Of a stretch of 64,000 nucleotides of DNA, positions 52,292 through 62,689 are shown in pieces (within the stretch, counting starts at the first letter, position 1; the number at the start of each line of letters is the position of its first letter). The translations under genes were made by a program, and so were the position numbers. Below the pieces are notes generated by a model. The model searched no databases. It saw nothing but the letters and a program-made list of their open reading frames with translations, and had not been told where the DNA came from. The DNA is from an uncultured bacterium (GTDB lineage: Bacteria; Patescibacteriota; Patescibacteriia; 2-12-FULL-60-25), in NCBI GenBank assembly GCA_937949995.1, contig CALFEO010000001.1, forward strand, positions 10,528 to 74,527, given 5' to 3'.

Positions 52292-52320
52292 TTGACAAAT
52301 TTGGCAAAATAAGCTATTTT
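52292..52320 (+). promoter_or_regulatory. Sigma70-type promoter of the 52365 gene
   Basis: TTGACA (52292-52297), 17 bases, TATTTT (52315-52320). Confidence 0.75.
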
Positions 52321-52364
52321 CTTAAATCGTTCCTTCCTTAAAAACCTTTAACGAGGAGTTCGCG

Positions 52365-53291
52365 ATGGTCAAAAAATTACAGGAGAAACAGGGCCGTTTG
52401 TATGTTTTGCATCTCACACCGTGCGAAAATTTCGTCTGGAACAAGTTGCGCGAAAACGCCAAAGAGGTGGACGGCCAATGGCGCATCGCGATTCCGGCGG
52501 ATCGTGATGATTTGTATCTGGCCTGGGATCCGCCAAAAGACTTGGATTGCGATGAGAATTCATTGCATCGCATTGTCCAGCGTTTTTGCTCGGCCGGAGT
52601 CATTGCCCGTGTCGGCGAAAACGGTAACGGCTTCGTTCCCCATGTGCTTACCGATGCGGCTTCTGCGTTTTTCGTCAATAAGATCGAAACGCGCCAAGAA
52701 CATTCCGCTTCTCCCGAAATGATCAAGCTCGCCAAAAACATCATGGAGGGCGGATACGCGGAAAATGGTCATCTGGGTTTTACCGTCGATTTCCACGACT
52801 GGATCTCAAAAACATCCACCGTAAAACCATCAACCGCCCACGTAAAATTGGTTGGAGTTCGCCTTACCGAACCTCCGGCAATCGGCGTTTTGTACCGCAA
52901 TCCGGAATGGGAAAACGTTAAGTCGCCGGGCCGTCGCTACTTGGTAGCCGTCCCCGGTTTCACAGCTTATGAGCTGGTTCCCGACACGCTCAGAACTCGA
53001 GTCGTCAAACGAGTCTCCAAAAGCATGCCTCCCGAACGCGAAGATGCGGCCGAAACGGCATCAGTCGAACCCGCTCCGGATCTCTTTTCCGACAAAGATG
53101 TGAACGGCATGCAAAGGCTGATTCAATCTTTGGAAGGCGACATAGCAGAGCTTAAGGTAATGCTCGATAAAAAAAATCACGAGCTGGCTTCCGCCATCGC
53201 CGCGATGAAGCTCAAACTCGAACGCGAAATGGTCATCGCGGAAAATCAATTGCGCCGCCTCAAGGCTTTGCGCGACAATATTCCCGATTAA
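52365..53291 (+). CDS. Hypothetical protein with C-terminal coiled coil (308 aa)
   Basis: Not recognised. It has a good promoter and the SD GAGGAG seven bases before the ATG, unlike most neighbours, and a terminator of its own. No signal peptide or membrane helix. The N-terminal half (WNKLRENAKEVDGQWRIAIP, HRIVQRFCSAGVIARVG, FVPHVLTDAASAFFV) looks like a compact helical, winged-helix-like fold, by eye only. A central beta-rich part (AHVKLVGVRLTEPPAIGVLYRNPEWE) leads to a linker and a coiled coil (about 240-305). More GC-rich than the adjacent exchanger gene. A DNA-binding role is possible but unproven. Confidence 0.7.
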   Translation: MVKKLQEKQGRLYVLHLTPCENFVWNKLRENAKEVDGQWRIAIPADRDDLYLAWDPPKDLDCDENSLHRIVQRFCSAGVIARVGENGNGFVPHVLTDAASAFFVNKIETRQEHSASPEMIKLAKNIMEGGYAENGHLGFTVDFHDWISKTSTVKPSTAHVKLVGVRLTEPPAIGVLYRNPEWENVKSPGRRYLVAVPGFTAYELVPDTLRTRVVKRVSKSMPPEREDAAETASVEPAPDLFSDKDVNGMQRLIQSLEGDIAELKVMLDKKNHELASAIAAMKLKLEREMVIAENQLRRLKALRDNIPD

Positions 53292-53308
53292 ACCTCTTTA
53301 CCTCAAAA

Positions 53309-53334
53309 CAAATCGGCATAATGCCGATTTTTTG
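53309..53334 (+). terminator. Rho-independent terminator of the 52365 gene
   Basis: AATCGGCAT, A, ATGCCGATT followed by TTTT. Confidence 0.85.
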
Positions 53335-53366
53335 ATTATTCAACTACCGCAACAAACATTTTCAGG

Positions 53367-53378
53367 TTATAATATAAT
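53367..53378 (+). promoter_or_regulatory. -10 region of the exchanger gene, leaderless-type
   Basis: Two overlapping TATAAT boxes (53368-53373, 53373-53378); the second ends seven bases before the ATG. Confidence 0.45.
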
Positions 53379-53385
53379 CATCATT

Positions 53386-54327
53386 ATGCTGATGATACAA
53401 AACATTCTTCTTTTATTGCTTCTTTTTATTGCTCTCGGATTGGCCGCCGAACTCGTGGTTGATAACATCAAATATTTGGCGAAAACATTAAAGATGCGCC
53501 TGTTCGCTTTCGGTATTTTATTGGGAATAATCACATCTTTACCGGAACTCTCGGTTGGTATTAACGCCGGTATAAACAATCTTGGCGCAGTATCGGTGGG
53601 CAATCTGCTTGGCGGTGTTTTGGTAATGCTGGGCCTTATTCTTGGTGCAAGCCTGGTATTGCATCGCAAAGTAAAAACCGACGGAAAATTAATCGCCATT
53701 CTGCCTGAATTATCCATCATTATCATTCCTCTTTTTTTGGGGATGGACGGCACTTTTTCACGTTTTGACGGTTTAATGATGATTACCGCTTATTTTGCTT
53801 TGATTTTTTATCTTTACCGCATCAATAAAAAATCCGGCAAAATCACTTTCGCAGCTCTCGATAAAAACCGCATTTTAAAAGCCATCTTTTTTGCCTTAAT
53901 CGGAACTGTTGCGGTTCTGCTTATTTCCAATTGGATCGTGCGCATAGCTTCGGAGATTATCAACACTTTTCACGTCAACGAACTGGCAATCGGACTTATC
54001 TTCTTTGCCATTGGCACCAATTTACCGGAGATCTCCATTGCTTTCACTTCATGGCGCAAAAAAACCGCCGAATTATCGCTTAACCATCTATTGAGCTCGG
54101 CATTTACCAATATTCTGATATTGGGCATTTTATCAGTTCTGCGCCCCATCGCCATAACAACCGGATTGCACTATTTTTTGGTAACAATGTTTATTATCAT
54201 CAATATCGGATTATTCATCATTTTTTATAAAACCCAAAAAAAACTCGATAAAAACGAAGGTTTGGCTCTGATTTTTTGTTACGCATTTTTTATCATCGCC
54301 AATTTTTGGGCGCTTGGTCAAACATAA
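53386..54327 (+). CDS. Ca2+/Na+ exchanger of the CaCA family
   Basis: 313 residues from the ATG at 53386 (LMIQNILLLLLLF). About ten membrane segments. The two alpha repeats that form the ion pathway are LGIITSLPELSVGINAGINNLGAVSVGNLLGG (about 45-75) and FAIGTNLPEISIAFTSWRKKTAELSLNHLLSSAF (about 205-245), with the expected inverted-repeat spacing. The first-repeat Glu in SLPE and second-repeat Glu in NLPE match YrbG-type exchangers. It is preceded by a terminator, so it is a single-gene unit. Confidence 0.92.
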   Translation: MLMIQNILLLLLLFIALGLAAELVVDNIKYLAKTLKMRLFAFGILLGIITSLPELSVGINAGINNLGAVSVGNLLGGVLVMLGLILGASLVLHRKVKTDGKLIAILPELSIIIIPLFLGMDGTFSRFDGLMMITAYFALIFYLYRINKKSGKITFAALDKNRILKAIFFALIGTVAVLLISNWIVRIASEIINTFHVNELAIGLIFFAIGTNLPEISIAFTSWRKKTAELSLNHLLSSAFTNILILGILSVLRPIAITTGLHYFLVTMFIIINIGLFIIFYKTQKKLDKNEGLALIFCYAFFIIANFWALGQT

Positions 54328-54365
54328 CCGCAAACCGGCTCTTTAATTGCGAATTTTTCTTAAAA

Positions 54366-54989
54366 TCAACTGCGAAAAATCGCATGCTCCACTTTATGCA
54401 TGATTACATCGGCTATTGTTTTCAGTATCAAAAAACCAATCAAAACATTTCCAAACACAGCTCCTAAAATAATCGTAAAATGCATCGGAAGAATCCTCGC
54501 ATAAGGATAAAACATCAAGGAGCCGATATTCAGTATTTTTGCATCACCGGATTTATTGTAATAATAAGAAACTGCATGATTGATAAAAAAGACCGCACAA
54601 GCCAATGCAACCGACCCCCATTGCAAATTTGAAAAAATACTTATTTCCGATGCGGTCAAAGCTCCCGAAATAATAAAAATCAAATATACAAAGTGAAATG
54701 TTCCGTAATGCACCAAAAAAAATACTGCCGTTGTAATCTTCGTAGCCGTAGTCGGCTTGGGTTGTACACCGTTGATTTTAAAACCCTCGGTCGTAAACTC
54801 TTTCAATTGTAAAATTCTGATGACATTAAAGAAGCCGATCGCTACACTTTGGAACCAATAAACCAAAATTATTTCCGTCAAACTCCACCCCTCCGCAACC
54901 GCAAAATATATAGTTGCCAAATTAAAAAACAGCAACAACCACAAGGAAAGATCCCCAGCAAAACCTTTAGTCTGCCGTTGTACTTGCAT
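54366..54989 (-). CDS. DUF6498-like membrane protein
   Basis: From the ATG at 54989 (QVQRQTKGFAGDLSLWL) it has 207 residues and about five membrane helices. The frame extends eight codons to a TTG. The phrase SLTEIILVYWFQSVAIGFFNVIRILQLKEF resembles the W-x-(E/Q)-N/S-(I/V)-x-IG-x-(F/W)-(N/T)-x-(V/I)-(K/R) block of DUF6498 proteins, and FLVHYGTFHFVYLIFI matches the F-x-x-HYG-x-F signature. The function is unknown for this family. It converges on the exchanger gene, with 38 bases between. Confidence 0.75.
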   Translation of the reverse strand: MQVQRQTKGFAGDLSLWLLLFFNLATIYFAVAEGWSLTEIILVYWFQSVAIGFFNVIRILQLKEFTTEGFKINGVQPKPTTATKITTAVFFLVHYGTFHFVYLIFIISGALTASEISIFSNLQWGSVALACAVFFINHAVSYYYNKSGDAKILNIGSLMFYPYARILPMHFTIILGAVFGNVLIGFLILKTIADVIMHKVEHAIFRS

Positions 54990-55139
54990 AAAATTAAATA
55001 TTGCGGAATCCAATCAACTTATCAGCAAATGTCCTAAGCGAAAGCATAATCGGTTTTTCGACTTCACCTCATTTCGCGGAAGGCATTCACCGCCCTTCAC
55101 TTACTATGGCGTAGCCATGAGCAAGCGAAGCGCGTCGAA

Positions 55140-55474
55140 TGGCGGTCGTTTTTGATTGATGTTCGAACATTTTTTGAGGAAAACCCCCAATAAGGAAGCC
55201 AGCCCCGCCGTCGCTCGGAAACCTCGCCACCCCGCAAAAAAGTTTTCTTCACATTTTTTAATTTGCGCGCGCCTATTTTTTTCTTCTAAAAGGAAAAGAA
55301 AACTTTTGTGCGGGGTTCTGCTCTTAACGAGCAGGACGGCGGGGCTGTCCGCTTTTTGATTTCGCTCGCGCGAGGCGGAATTCCCCCCACACCCCCCTTC
55401 CGCCTCGCCCTCGCTTCTGACGGCTCTTTTTTCGGCAGATTTGGAGTGCGTGCCAATATCATTGGCGCGCCGCC
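55140..55474. repeat. Element left end (IR1, 335 bases)
   Basis: Matches the reverse complement of 60437-60773 over its whole length, apart from one hairpin of 15 bases (55452-55466, GCCAAT-ATC-ATTGGC) where the other copy has 17. It folds internally: agccccgccgtc near 55200 pairs with gacggcggggct near 55340, ccccgcaaaaaagttttctt with aagaaaacttttgtgcgggg, and gaggcggaa with ttccgcctc. The small ORF on it (55156-55359) is a product of the repeat. Confidence 0.9.
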
Positions 55475-55487
55475 TTAAATTTTAAAT

Positions 55488-58400
55488 TTACGCCTGCCTT
55501 GTTCCTCGGCAATACGGAAATTTTGAACACCCATAAAACTTGCCATATCTACCTTTGCGCAAAATCATTTTTGAACCACATCTCGGGCAAGTTTTATCGC
55601 TTACAACTGCATTGTCAGTTTTAATATTATCATGCGCAGGCTTTTCTACCAAAGTGTAGCCTTTGCAATGACAACAAAACCGTCCGTAGCCAGTAATTAA
55701 ATCGGGGTCTCTGAAATCTTTATAATCTCTAATTTCTTTGCATTTCGGACATTCTTTCATGTCTCCGTTTTGCAAACCCTCTATTGTATTGTGTATGTGG
55801 TTAATTACATTATTTTTTTCTACTCCATTTTTAACCAATGCACCAATTCGGTCATTAAGCGTTGAGATTGGGTTATTCCCAATATTAAATTTATTTATTC
55901 TCAAAAACTTATAGCCATAACTTTCCAAAACTTTTTGTCTGTAAACATCGGAGTCGGTGTAATAATCCTGATAATTAAATTCGTTGATTTCATCAATGTC
56001 TTTGAAATGTTCTCTAAATCCGTCATACTCAATAATTATTTTGTGTTCTCTATGAGTTTCATCTTTGTATACTAGCAAGAAATCAACCTTATAATTCGGG
56101 TGATTGTAGGTTTTATCAAGCTGTTTAAGATATTTTCCTAATTCAAATTGAGGGATAAATTCAATATCGTCTTTATGCTTCTTCCAAAAATCAGTTTGAT
56201 AAAACCAATTCATAACTTCTGGTTCCATCTTTGATTTTTCGTCAGCTTCGCTGATACTTCTTTCTTTTTTCGCTTCTTCTAAAATGTAATGATAATGCCT
56301 TATTGCTTCACCAATTGACCCGTTATACTTGTCTATTGGCTTACTTAAAACAAAGTGCATTGTTTCTTTGGCACGACTTAAACCAACATTCAATCTTTGA
56401 GCTTTTATTTTTCCGTCTTCTTCAATATCAACATCGCTTAAATCTTTAATAAAAACGCCCCACAAATGATCATCTTCTTCTGTGGCAACCATTGAATAGA
56501 AAATTATGTCTCTTTCTTCACCTTGGCAGGTGTCGAAAGTCATAATTTTCAATTTTAGTTTGTCGTAAAAATAATCTTTTTCTGGTATTTTATTTATCAA
56601 TTCCACGAGCAGTTTTTGCTGATTGGTATGTGGAGTGATAATTCCAACGCTTTGGTTGCTATCAATTTCCTTTAATTTTTTAAGTTCGGAAATGATAAAT
56701 TCGGCTTCAAGCGTGTTTGTGTTTTGTGCAAGTTCCTTTTTCCCGTCATGTTTTATAAAGGAAAATCTAATAACATCGTCAATAGCCTTTCCTCGGATTT
56801 TCATCACTTGCAGGCTATCTTGATAGAAGTATTTATTTGAATACGAAATAATCTCTTTATATCCTCTAAAATGTTTCAGTAATTGGGAATTGTAGTTTGT
56901 TATGAATTCAAAAAATTCAAGAATGGAAGTTTTGATATTAAATTTTCCAAGTTTAACTAATTTTGTCCCTTCATCAGAAACGCATTTTATAAAACAATCT
57001 TTCAAATTATTTAGATATTCTCTGTTCGTGTCAGTTCGGGCTTGAGCAGTTTTAACATTACTAAACTGCTTTTTGTCGCCTAAAATCAAAATCTTTTTTG
57101 CGCGCAACAAGGCAGGAAAAGCTTGAGCGATGCTAACCTGTGAAGCCTCATCTATGATTACAAGATCAAAAATTTCTGGTTCAAGTGGGATATATTCGGC
57201 ATAGTCTCTTATCCCCGCCAAAATGCAAGGAAAAGCCTCTTTGAGCTTCAAAAATTCATCTTTGGGAAATCTCTGCTTTGTTCTGATAATATCCCGCAGT
57301 GCTTTTGCCGTTGCTTTATTATTTTCATAAAAATCAATCAAGCGACCGTCTAAAAGAAACGTCATTTGAGCCGTAACGAGAGATTCAATGTTTTTCTTTT
57401 GGTTTGCGTAATTTAATGACGGAATACTATTAAAATCTTTCTCGATTTTTTGCTTCAAATTTATAAACCTTATCAACCTATCAAAATCAAGGTCAGAAAT
57501 CTCTATCAGTTTGTTTGAGCAAAGTGTTTTAAATGAGGATAAATCAATTTTGAATTTCTTTATTGTGTTGGGATATTTTGATAAATTTGAATTTAAAAAT
57601 TTCAAATCATCGCCAATTTGCATTAAATTACCCAATATCTCCAAAAGTGAGTCGTCAGCAATGACTTGATGAATAAATCTTAAATAGTCAAAATTGATTT
57701 TATATTTTTCATCAAGTTGTTTTTTCTGATCTTTAGCGAATTGATAAATGCCTAAAATCTTTTTTAAATTTTCCAAACTGTTATGCGGTTCTATTTGAGA
57801 GGAAAGATGTAAAGATTTTTTAAATTCTTTGTCTAAATTCTCTATTTTCTCTTTTTTGAATAGATAGCCGAAAAGCCAGTTTTTCTCATTCTCGTAAGCA
57901 GTTATAAACTGCTCTAATTTTTCCAAAGATTTTTCATCGAACCTTTCAAATATCGTAAGTAAAGGAATTTCATTTGCGTAAACTTCTTTTATTTTTGCAA
58001 CGGAAGAAGTCAGAAAGTTTAATAGCCATAAATATTTTTGGAAATTTGCTATATCCTTAAATTCATCAATGGAAAAATTTAGTAACTCAAAAAGTTGCGT
58101 TTCTTTTTCATCCTGATTGATAATCAATTTATCCCTCAACGACAAAAATATCTTTCTAAATTCTTCAAGTTCAATAGCCGATTCCGCTTGATCTAATATT
58201 TCGTCAATATCAACAGGAAAGCCTTTGTTGGAATAATAAGATTCTATGTCAAATAATTCATGGACTTCTTTTAAATCTATTTCCTCGTAAGCCAATATTT
58301 CGGCTTCTAAATCTTCTTTTAGAGTATTGCCTAACTTCTCTATATTGCTTTCAAGTTCGCCATAATCTTTTTTAACGGCTCGGTAATGGGTTTTGATATT

Positions 58401-60062
58401 TTCTACGGCTGTTGTGGCTAAAATTTGGCTATAAGTGCTTCCCGTTTTACCAAGACGCAAGATTGGATTTTGGAAATTTTTATCGAGACGAACCTTATTC
58501 ATCGTCTCAATAATTTTGTCTTCAACAACATCGAGAGCTTCTTTTTTGTCCGACAAAACTAAAACTGATTGATTTTTTAGAATTGAATCAAAAGCAATCG
58601 CAGTTATTGTATGACTTTTTCCAGTTCCCGGAGGTCCTTCAACGATTATATATTTACAATCATCTTTTCTAATTGCAGATAAAATTTGAAGTTGCTCGCT
58701 ATTTAGAGGAATTGGGCTATTAAAAACCAAGCGATCACTTGTTTCCGTGTCGTCCCATTCTTCTTCAACAACAGGATTAAAAGGTTGCGGATTTTTATGA
58801 ATAAAATCATCAATCAATTTATTAAATGCGTCCGCTAAAACATTATCGCCAGCCGTAAGAAGTTTTAATATTTCTTCGTAGTCATTGACCAAGGCTTCAT
58901 CAGATTTATCAAATAATGCCAAATAACAACTATTGGAAGCTCTAACTAGAAAACTTTTTGCTATCTGTTGTTCGGGATTACTAATAACTATACTTTTATC
59001 AAGTTCGAAAAAGTTTGTTATTTCGCTTAATATTTCACTGATAACATTCGGAAAATCGTTTTGATGTTGGGCTAGATAAATTATTCTTTCGGTAATTGTT
59101 TTCAATTGACCTTTTTTGCCTTTTTCTTGATTGTATTCTTGCGTTATATATTCAAGAGCTTTTTTGTTGATATAAACTTGAGAATCAAATTCTATCCCCA
59201 AAGAATCGTTTTGTTTTTGTATTCCGAAAGGAATATAAAAAATTGGGAATTTGGCATTATTGAAAGCAATGTCGCAAAAATAAAGATAAAATTCTTGTTT
59301 ATCTAAAATAGTCCTATTTCTTTCCATTTCGTATATTTCTGCAAACAAATCGCCAACCTGAAAACTCTCAAAGAAAGAATGAATGCTGATTTTTATGTCC
59401 GAGAGATCAAATACTTCTTTTAATTGTTTCGAAATGTCAACTTTTTCTTTCGCTAACAGAAGTTTAAGTATTTCAGAAACTTTATTTTCTAACGAGGTAG
59501 ATAAAACTGCGGTCAGTTCTTCTTCCATTAGATAAATATTATTTTCATCTCCAAGATTTAGATTTTCTAGTGGCTTTTCAATATTGCTGATAAAAGGCAA
59601 AACCAATTCAGCCTTCAAAATTTTTGCTGTTGCCTCAAGAGAAACATTTAATGCTTGATCATATTCTTTATTGTGCAAAGTGGCTGATTTTTCAATTTCG
59701 TCTGCGATTAGGCCAACAATCTTTGTAATTTGTTTGTTGGTAATTTTTTCAGTTTGCAATTTTACCAAATCAAGTAAATTTTTTGGTATGTTGGTTCTAT
59801 AAACTCCTTTTTGTATGGTGTTAAGCGTGTTTTTATCAAATGCGTGATTTATCGCTTTCCAAACAAGATTATAAAAAGTCGGATACTTATTTAAATTAAG
59901 ACCAACAAGTAAATTATTACTGCTTCTATATTGAATGCTTCTCTTTGGATTTTTTCTTTTATGAAAATCTGTCTCCAAAAAATCCATAAAATACTTGGCA
60001 ACTTCCTTTATAAAAGCCAAGCCATTTTTATCTTCAATTTTGGTTTTTTCTTTGGTTACCAT
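55488..60062 (-). CDS. SF1 helicase-nuclease-zinc finger protein, candidate anti-phage or mobile-element factor
   Basis: 1524 residues, the largest gene here. An N-terminal region of about 450 residues has no match. A UPF1/Dna2-like SF1 helicase follows: Walker A IIVEGPPGTGKSHTIT (about 470-485), a long helical insert (about 550-900), motif II DLVIIDEASQ (about 965), then IITPHTNQQKLL, TFDTCQGEERDIIFYSMV and RLNVGLSRAKE (about 1215). A nuclease-like domain comes next (KVDFLLVYKDE, then IIIEYDGFREHF, near 1325-1350), with a D...E-x-D pattern like REase_MTES_1575/DUF559 domains. The end has Cys-pair zinc modules: CPKCKEIRDYKDF, CCHCKG, and a topoisomerase-I-type CPRCGSKMILRKGRYGKFYGCSKFPYC. The XRE gene stops four bases upstream. 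Helicase-plus-nuclease fusions are typical of defence systems, but I cannot name this one. Confidence 0.85.
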   Translation of the reverse strand: MVTKEKTKIEDKNGLAFIKEVAKYFMDFLETDFHKRKNPKRSIQYRSSNNLLVGLNLNKYPTFYNLVWKAINHAFDKNTLNTIQKGVYRTNIPKNLLDLVKLQTEKITNKQITKIVGLIADEIEKSATLHNKEYDQALNVSLEATAKILKAELVLPFISNIEKPLENLNLGDENNIYLMEEELTAVLSTSLENKVSEILKLLLAKEKVDISKQLKEVFDLSDIKISIHSFFESFQVGDLFAEIYEMERNRTILDKQEFYLYFCDIAFNNAKFPIFYIPFGIQKQNDSLGIEFDSQVYINKKALEYITQEYNQEKGKKGQLKTITERIIYLAQHQNDFPNVISEILSEITNFFELDKSIVISNPEQQIAKSFLVRASNSCYLALFDKSDEALVNDYEEILKLLTAGDNVLADAFNKLIDDFIHKNPQPFNPVVEEEWDDTETSDRLVFNSPIPLNSEQLQILSAIRKDDCKYIIVEGPPGTGKSHTITAIAFDSILKNQSVLVLSDKKEALDVVEDKIIETMNKVRLDKNFQNPILRLGKTGSTYSQILATTAVENIKTHYRAVKKDYGELESNIEKLGNTLKEDLEAEILAYEEIDLKEVHELFDIESYYSNKGFPVDIDEILDQAESAIELEEFRKIFLSLRDKLIINQDEKETQLFELLNFSIDEFKDIANFQKYLWLLNFLTSSVAKIKEVYANEIPLLTIFERFDEKSLEKLEQFITAYENEKNWLFGYLFKKEKIENLDKEFKKSLHLSSQIEPHNSLENLKKILGIYQFAKDQKKQLDEKYKINFDYLRFIHQVIADDSLLEILGNLMQIGDDLKFLNSNLSKYPNTIKKFKIDLSSFKTLCSNKLIEISDLDFDRLIRFINLKQKIEKDFNSIPSLNYANQKKNIESLVTAQMTFLLDGRLIDFYENNKATAKALRDIIRTKQRFPKDEFLKLKEAFPCILAGIRDYAEYIPLEPEIFDLVIIDEASQVSIAQAFPALLRAKKILILGDKKQFSNVKTAQARTDTNREYLNNLKDCFIKCVSDEGTKLVKLGKFNIKTSILEFFEFITNYNSQLLKHFRGYKEIISYSNKYFYQDSLQVMKIRGKAIDDVIRFSFIKHDGKKELAQNTNTLEAEFIISELKKLKEIDSNQSVGIITPHTNQQKLLVELINKIPEKDYFYDKLKLKIMTFDTCQGEERDIIFYSMVATEEDDHLWGVFIKDLSDVDIEEDGKIKAQRLNVGLSRAKETMHFVLSKPIDKYNGSIGEAIRHYHYILEEAKKERSISEADEKSKMEPEVMNWFYQTDFWKKHKDDIEFIPQFELGKYLKQLDKTYNHPNYKVDFLLVYKDETHREHKIIIEYDGFREHFKDIDEINEFNYQDYYTDSDVYRQKVLESYGYKFLRINKFNIGNNPISTLNDRIGALVKNGVEKNNVINHIHNTIEGLQNGDMKECPKCKEIRDYKDFRDPDLITGYGRFCCHCKGYTLVEKPAHDNIKTDNAVVSDKTCPRCGSKMILRKGRYGKFYGCSKFPYCRGTRQA

Positions 60063-60066
60063 ATTT

Positions 60067-60270
60067 CTACTTAATTAAATCATCAACCCCAACTTCAAGT
60101 GCTTTGGCGATTTTGGTCAATGTTTCTATTGTCGGATTTTTATTAACGCCATTTTCAATCTTAACAATGGTATTAAGCGATAAATCGGCAAGGCGAGCGA
60201 TTTTCTCAAGAGAAAGCCCTTTTTTAGCCCTTAGTTTCTTTAAGTTTTCAGCAATTTTATTATTTGACAT
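60067..60270 (-). CDS. XRE-family transcriptional regulator
   Basis: 67 residues, a single Cro/CI-type helix-turn-helix: KIAENLKKLRAKKGLSLEKIARLADLSLNTIVKIENGVNKNPTIETLTKIAKALEV. The recognition helix is DLSLNTIVKIE. It ends four bases before the helicase ATG, so both are read together. An 11-base inverted repeat flanks its promoter and is a likely operator for self-control of the two-gene unit. Confidence 0.93.
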   Translation of the reverse strand: MSNNKIAENLKKLRAKKGLSLEKIARLADLSLNTIVKIENGVNKNPTIETLTKIAKALEVGVDDLIK

Positions 60271-60289
60271 ATCTTTCGCAATTGTTTAA

Positions 60290-60341
60290 CATTATAGTAT
60301 ATAGAATATAATATAAAGCATTCTTTCTTGATACTATAATG
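60290..60341. promoter_or_regulatory. Putative operator/promoter of the XRE-helicase operon
   Basis: CATTATAGTAT (60290-60300) and ATACTATAATG (60331-60341) are perfect inverted copies, 30 bases apart. The 60290 half contains, on the minus strand, TATAAT at 60292-60297, a likely -10 box 21 bases from the XRE start. Confidence 0.65.
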
Positions 60342-60436
60342 ATAACGAATTTTTCAAAAATTGTAAATGAATCTTTAGGGAGTTCCTTGTCGTTGCCCGC
60401 GCACGGGAGGGTTGGGGCAAGGGCAACATCAACTCT

Positions 60437-60773
60437 GGCGGCGCATTTTGCTTTGCAAAATACGCACTCCAAATCTGCCGAAAAAAGAGCCGTCAGAAGC
60501 GAGGGCGAGGCGGAAGGGGGGTGTGGGGGGAATTCCGCCTCGCGCGAGCGAAATCAAAAAGCGGACAGCCCCGCCGTCCTGCTCGTTAAGAGCAGAACCC
60601 CGCACAAAAGTTTTCTTTTCCTTTTAGAAGAAAAAAATAGGCGCGCGCAAATTAAAAAATGTGAAGAAAACTTTTTTGCGGGGTGGCGAGGTTTCCGAGC
60701 GACGGCGGGGCTGGCTTCCTTATTGGGGGTTTTCCTCAAAAAATGTTCGAACATCAATCAAAAACGACCGCCA
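60437..60773. repeat. Inverted internal copy of the element left end (IR1, 337 bases)
   Basis: Reverse complement of 55140-55474. The variable hairpin here is ATTTTGC-TTT-GCAAAAT (60445-60461). Its end CCGCCA (60768-60773) is the first six bases of the adjoining 134-base repeat. Confidence 0.9.
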
Positions 60774-60901
60774 AATTGTACTTTGTGCGAAATCATAAGA
60801 GGTTTCCTCGGCGCAAAGCGCCTCGGCATGGTATTTTTCCGCTATTTTGAAGGCGTTTTTGAAATCCAAAACCAAAGTGCGGTCGGCAATGCGGAAGTTC
60901 G
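60768..60901. repeat. Inverted internal copy of the element right end (IR2, 134 bases)
   Basis: Reverse complement of 62385-62518. On the minus strand it encodes the last 44 residues of the recombinase common part (NFRIADRTLVLDFKNAF...). It is a broken recombinase 3' end joined to IR1 at CCGCCA. Confidence 0.9.
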
Positions 60902-60967
60902 CCGTGCAAAGCACGGGCAAAATGAAATTTTGCAAACCAATCTTTTTTCTTTCGCCTTTGGCGAAAG
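60902..60967. other. Three consecutive triloop hairpins upstream of the recombinase gene
   Basis: CCGTGC-AAA-GCACGG (60902-60916), GCAAAAT-GAA-ATTTTGC (60917-60933) and CTTTCGCC-TTT-GGCGAAAG (60949-60967), each a perfect stem with a three-base loop. The third sits between aaccaatctttttt and ttgagcgtattttt, which flank a different hairpin (62341-62370) in the right-end copy. Confidence 0.85.
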
Positions 60968-61015
60968 GTTGAGCGTATTTTTCTTTGATTGCCCAAAAAA
61001 TAATTTCAAAACAAT

Positions 61016-62623
<1,608 letters not shown>

Positions 62624-62689
62624 AACAATCACCAATAACCGTCCGTAAGTTTAGTATATTTACCGATTTTTGTCTAACTAACAAAACTT

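Noticed and set aside
55156..55359. 67-residue ORF in IR1, present identically at 60554-60757
   Set aside because: It is the translation of the folded repeat. The identical protein only reflects identical DNA, and no SD or start context supports expression.
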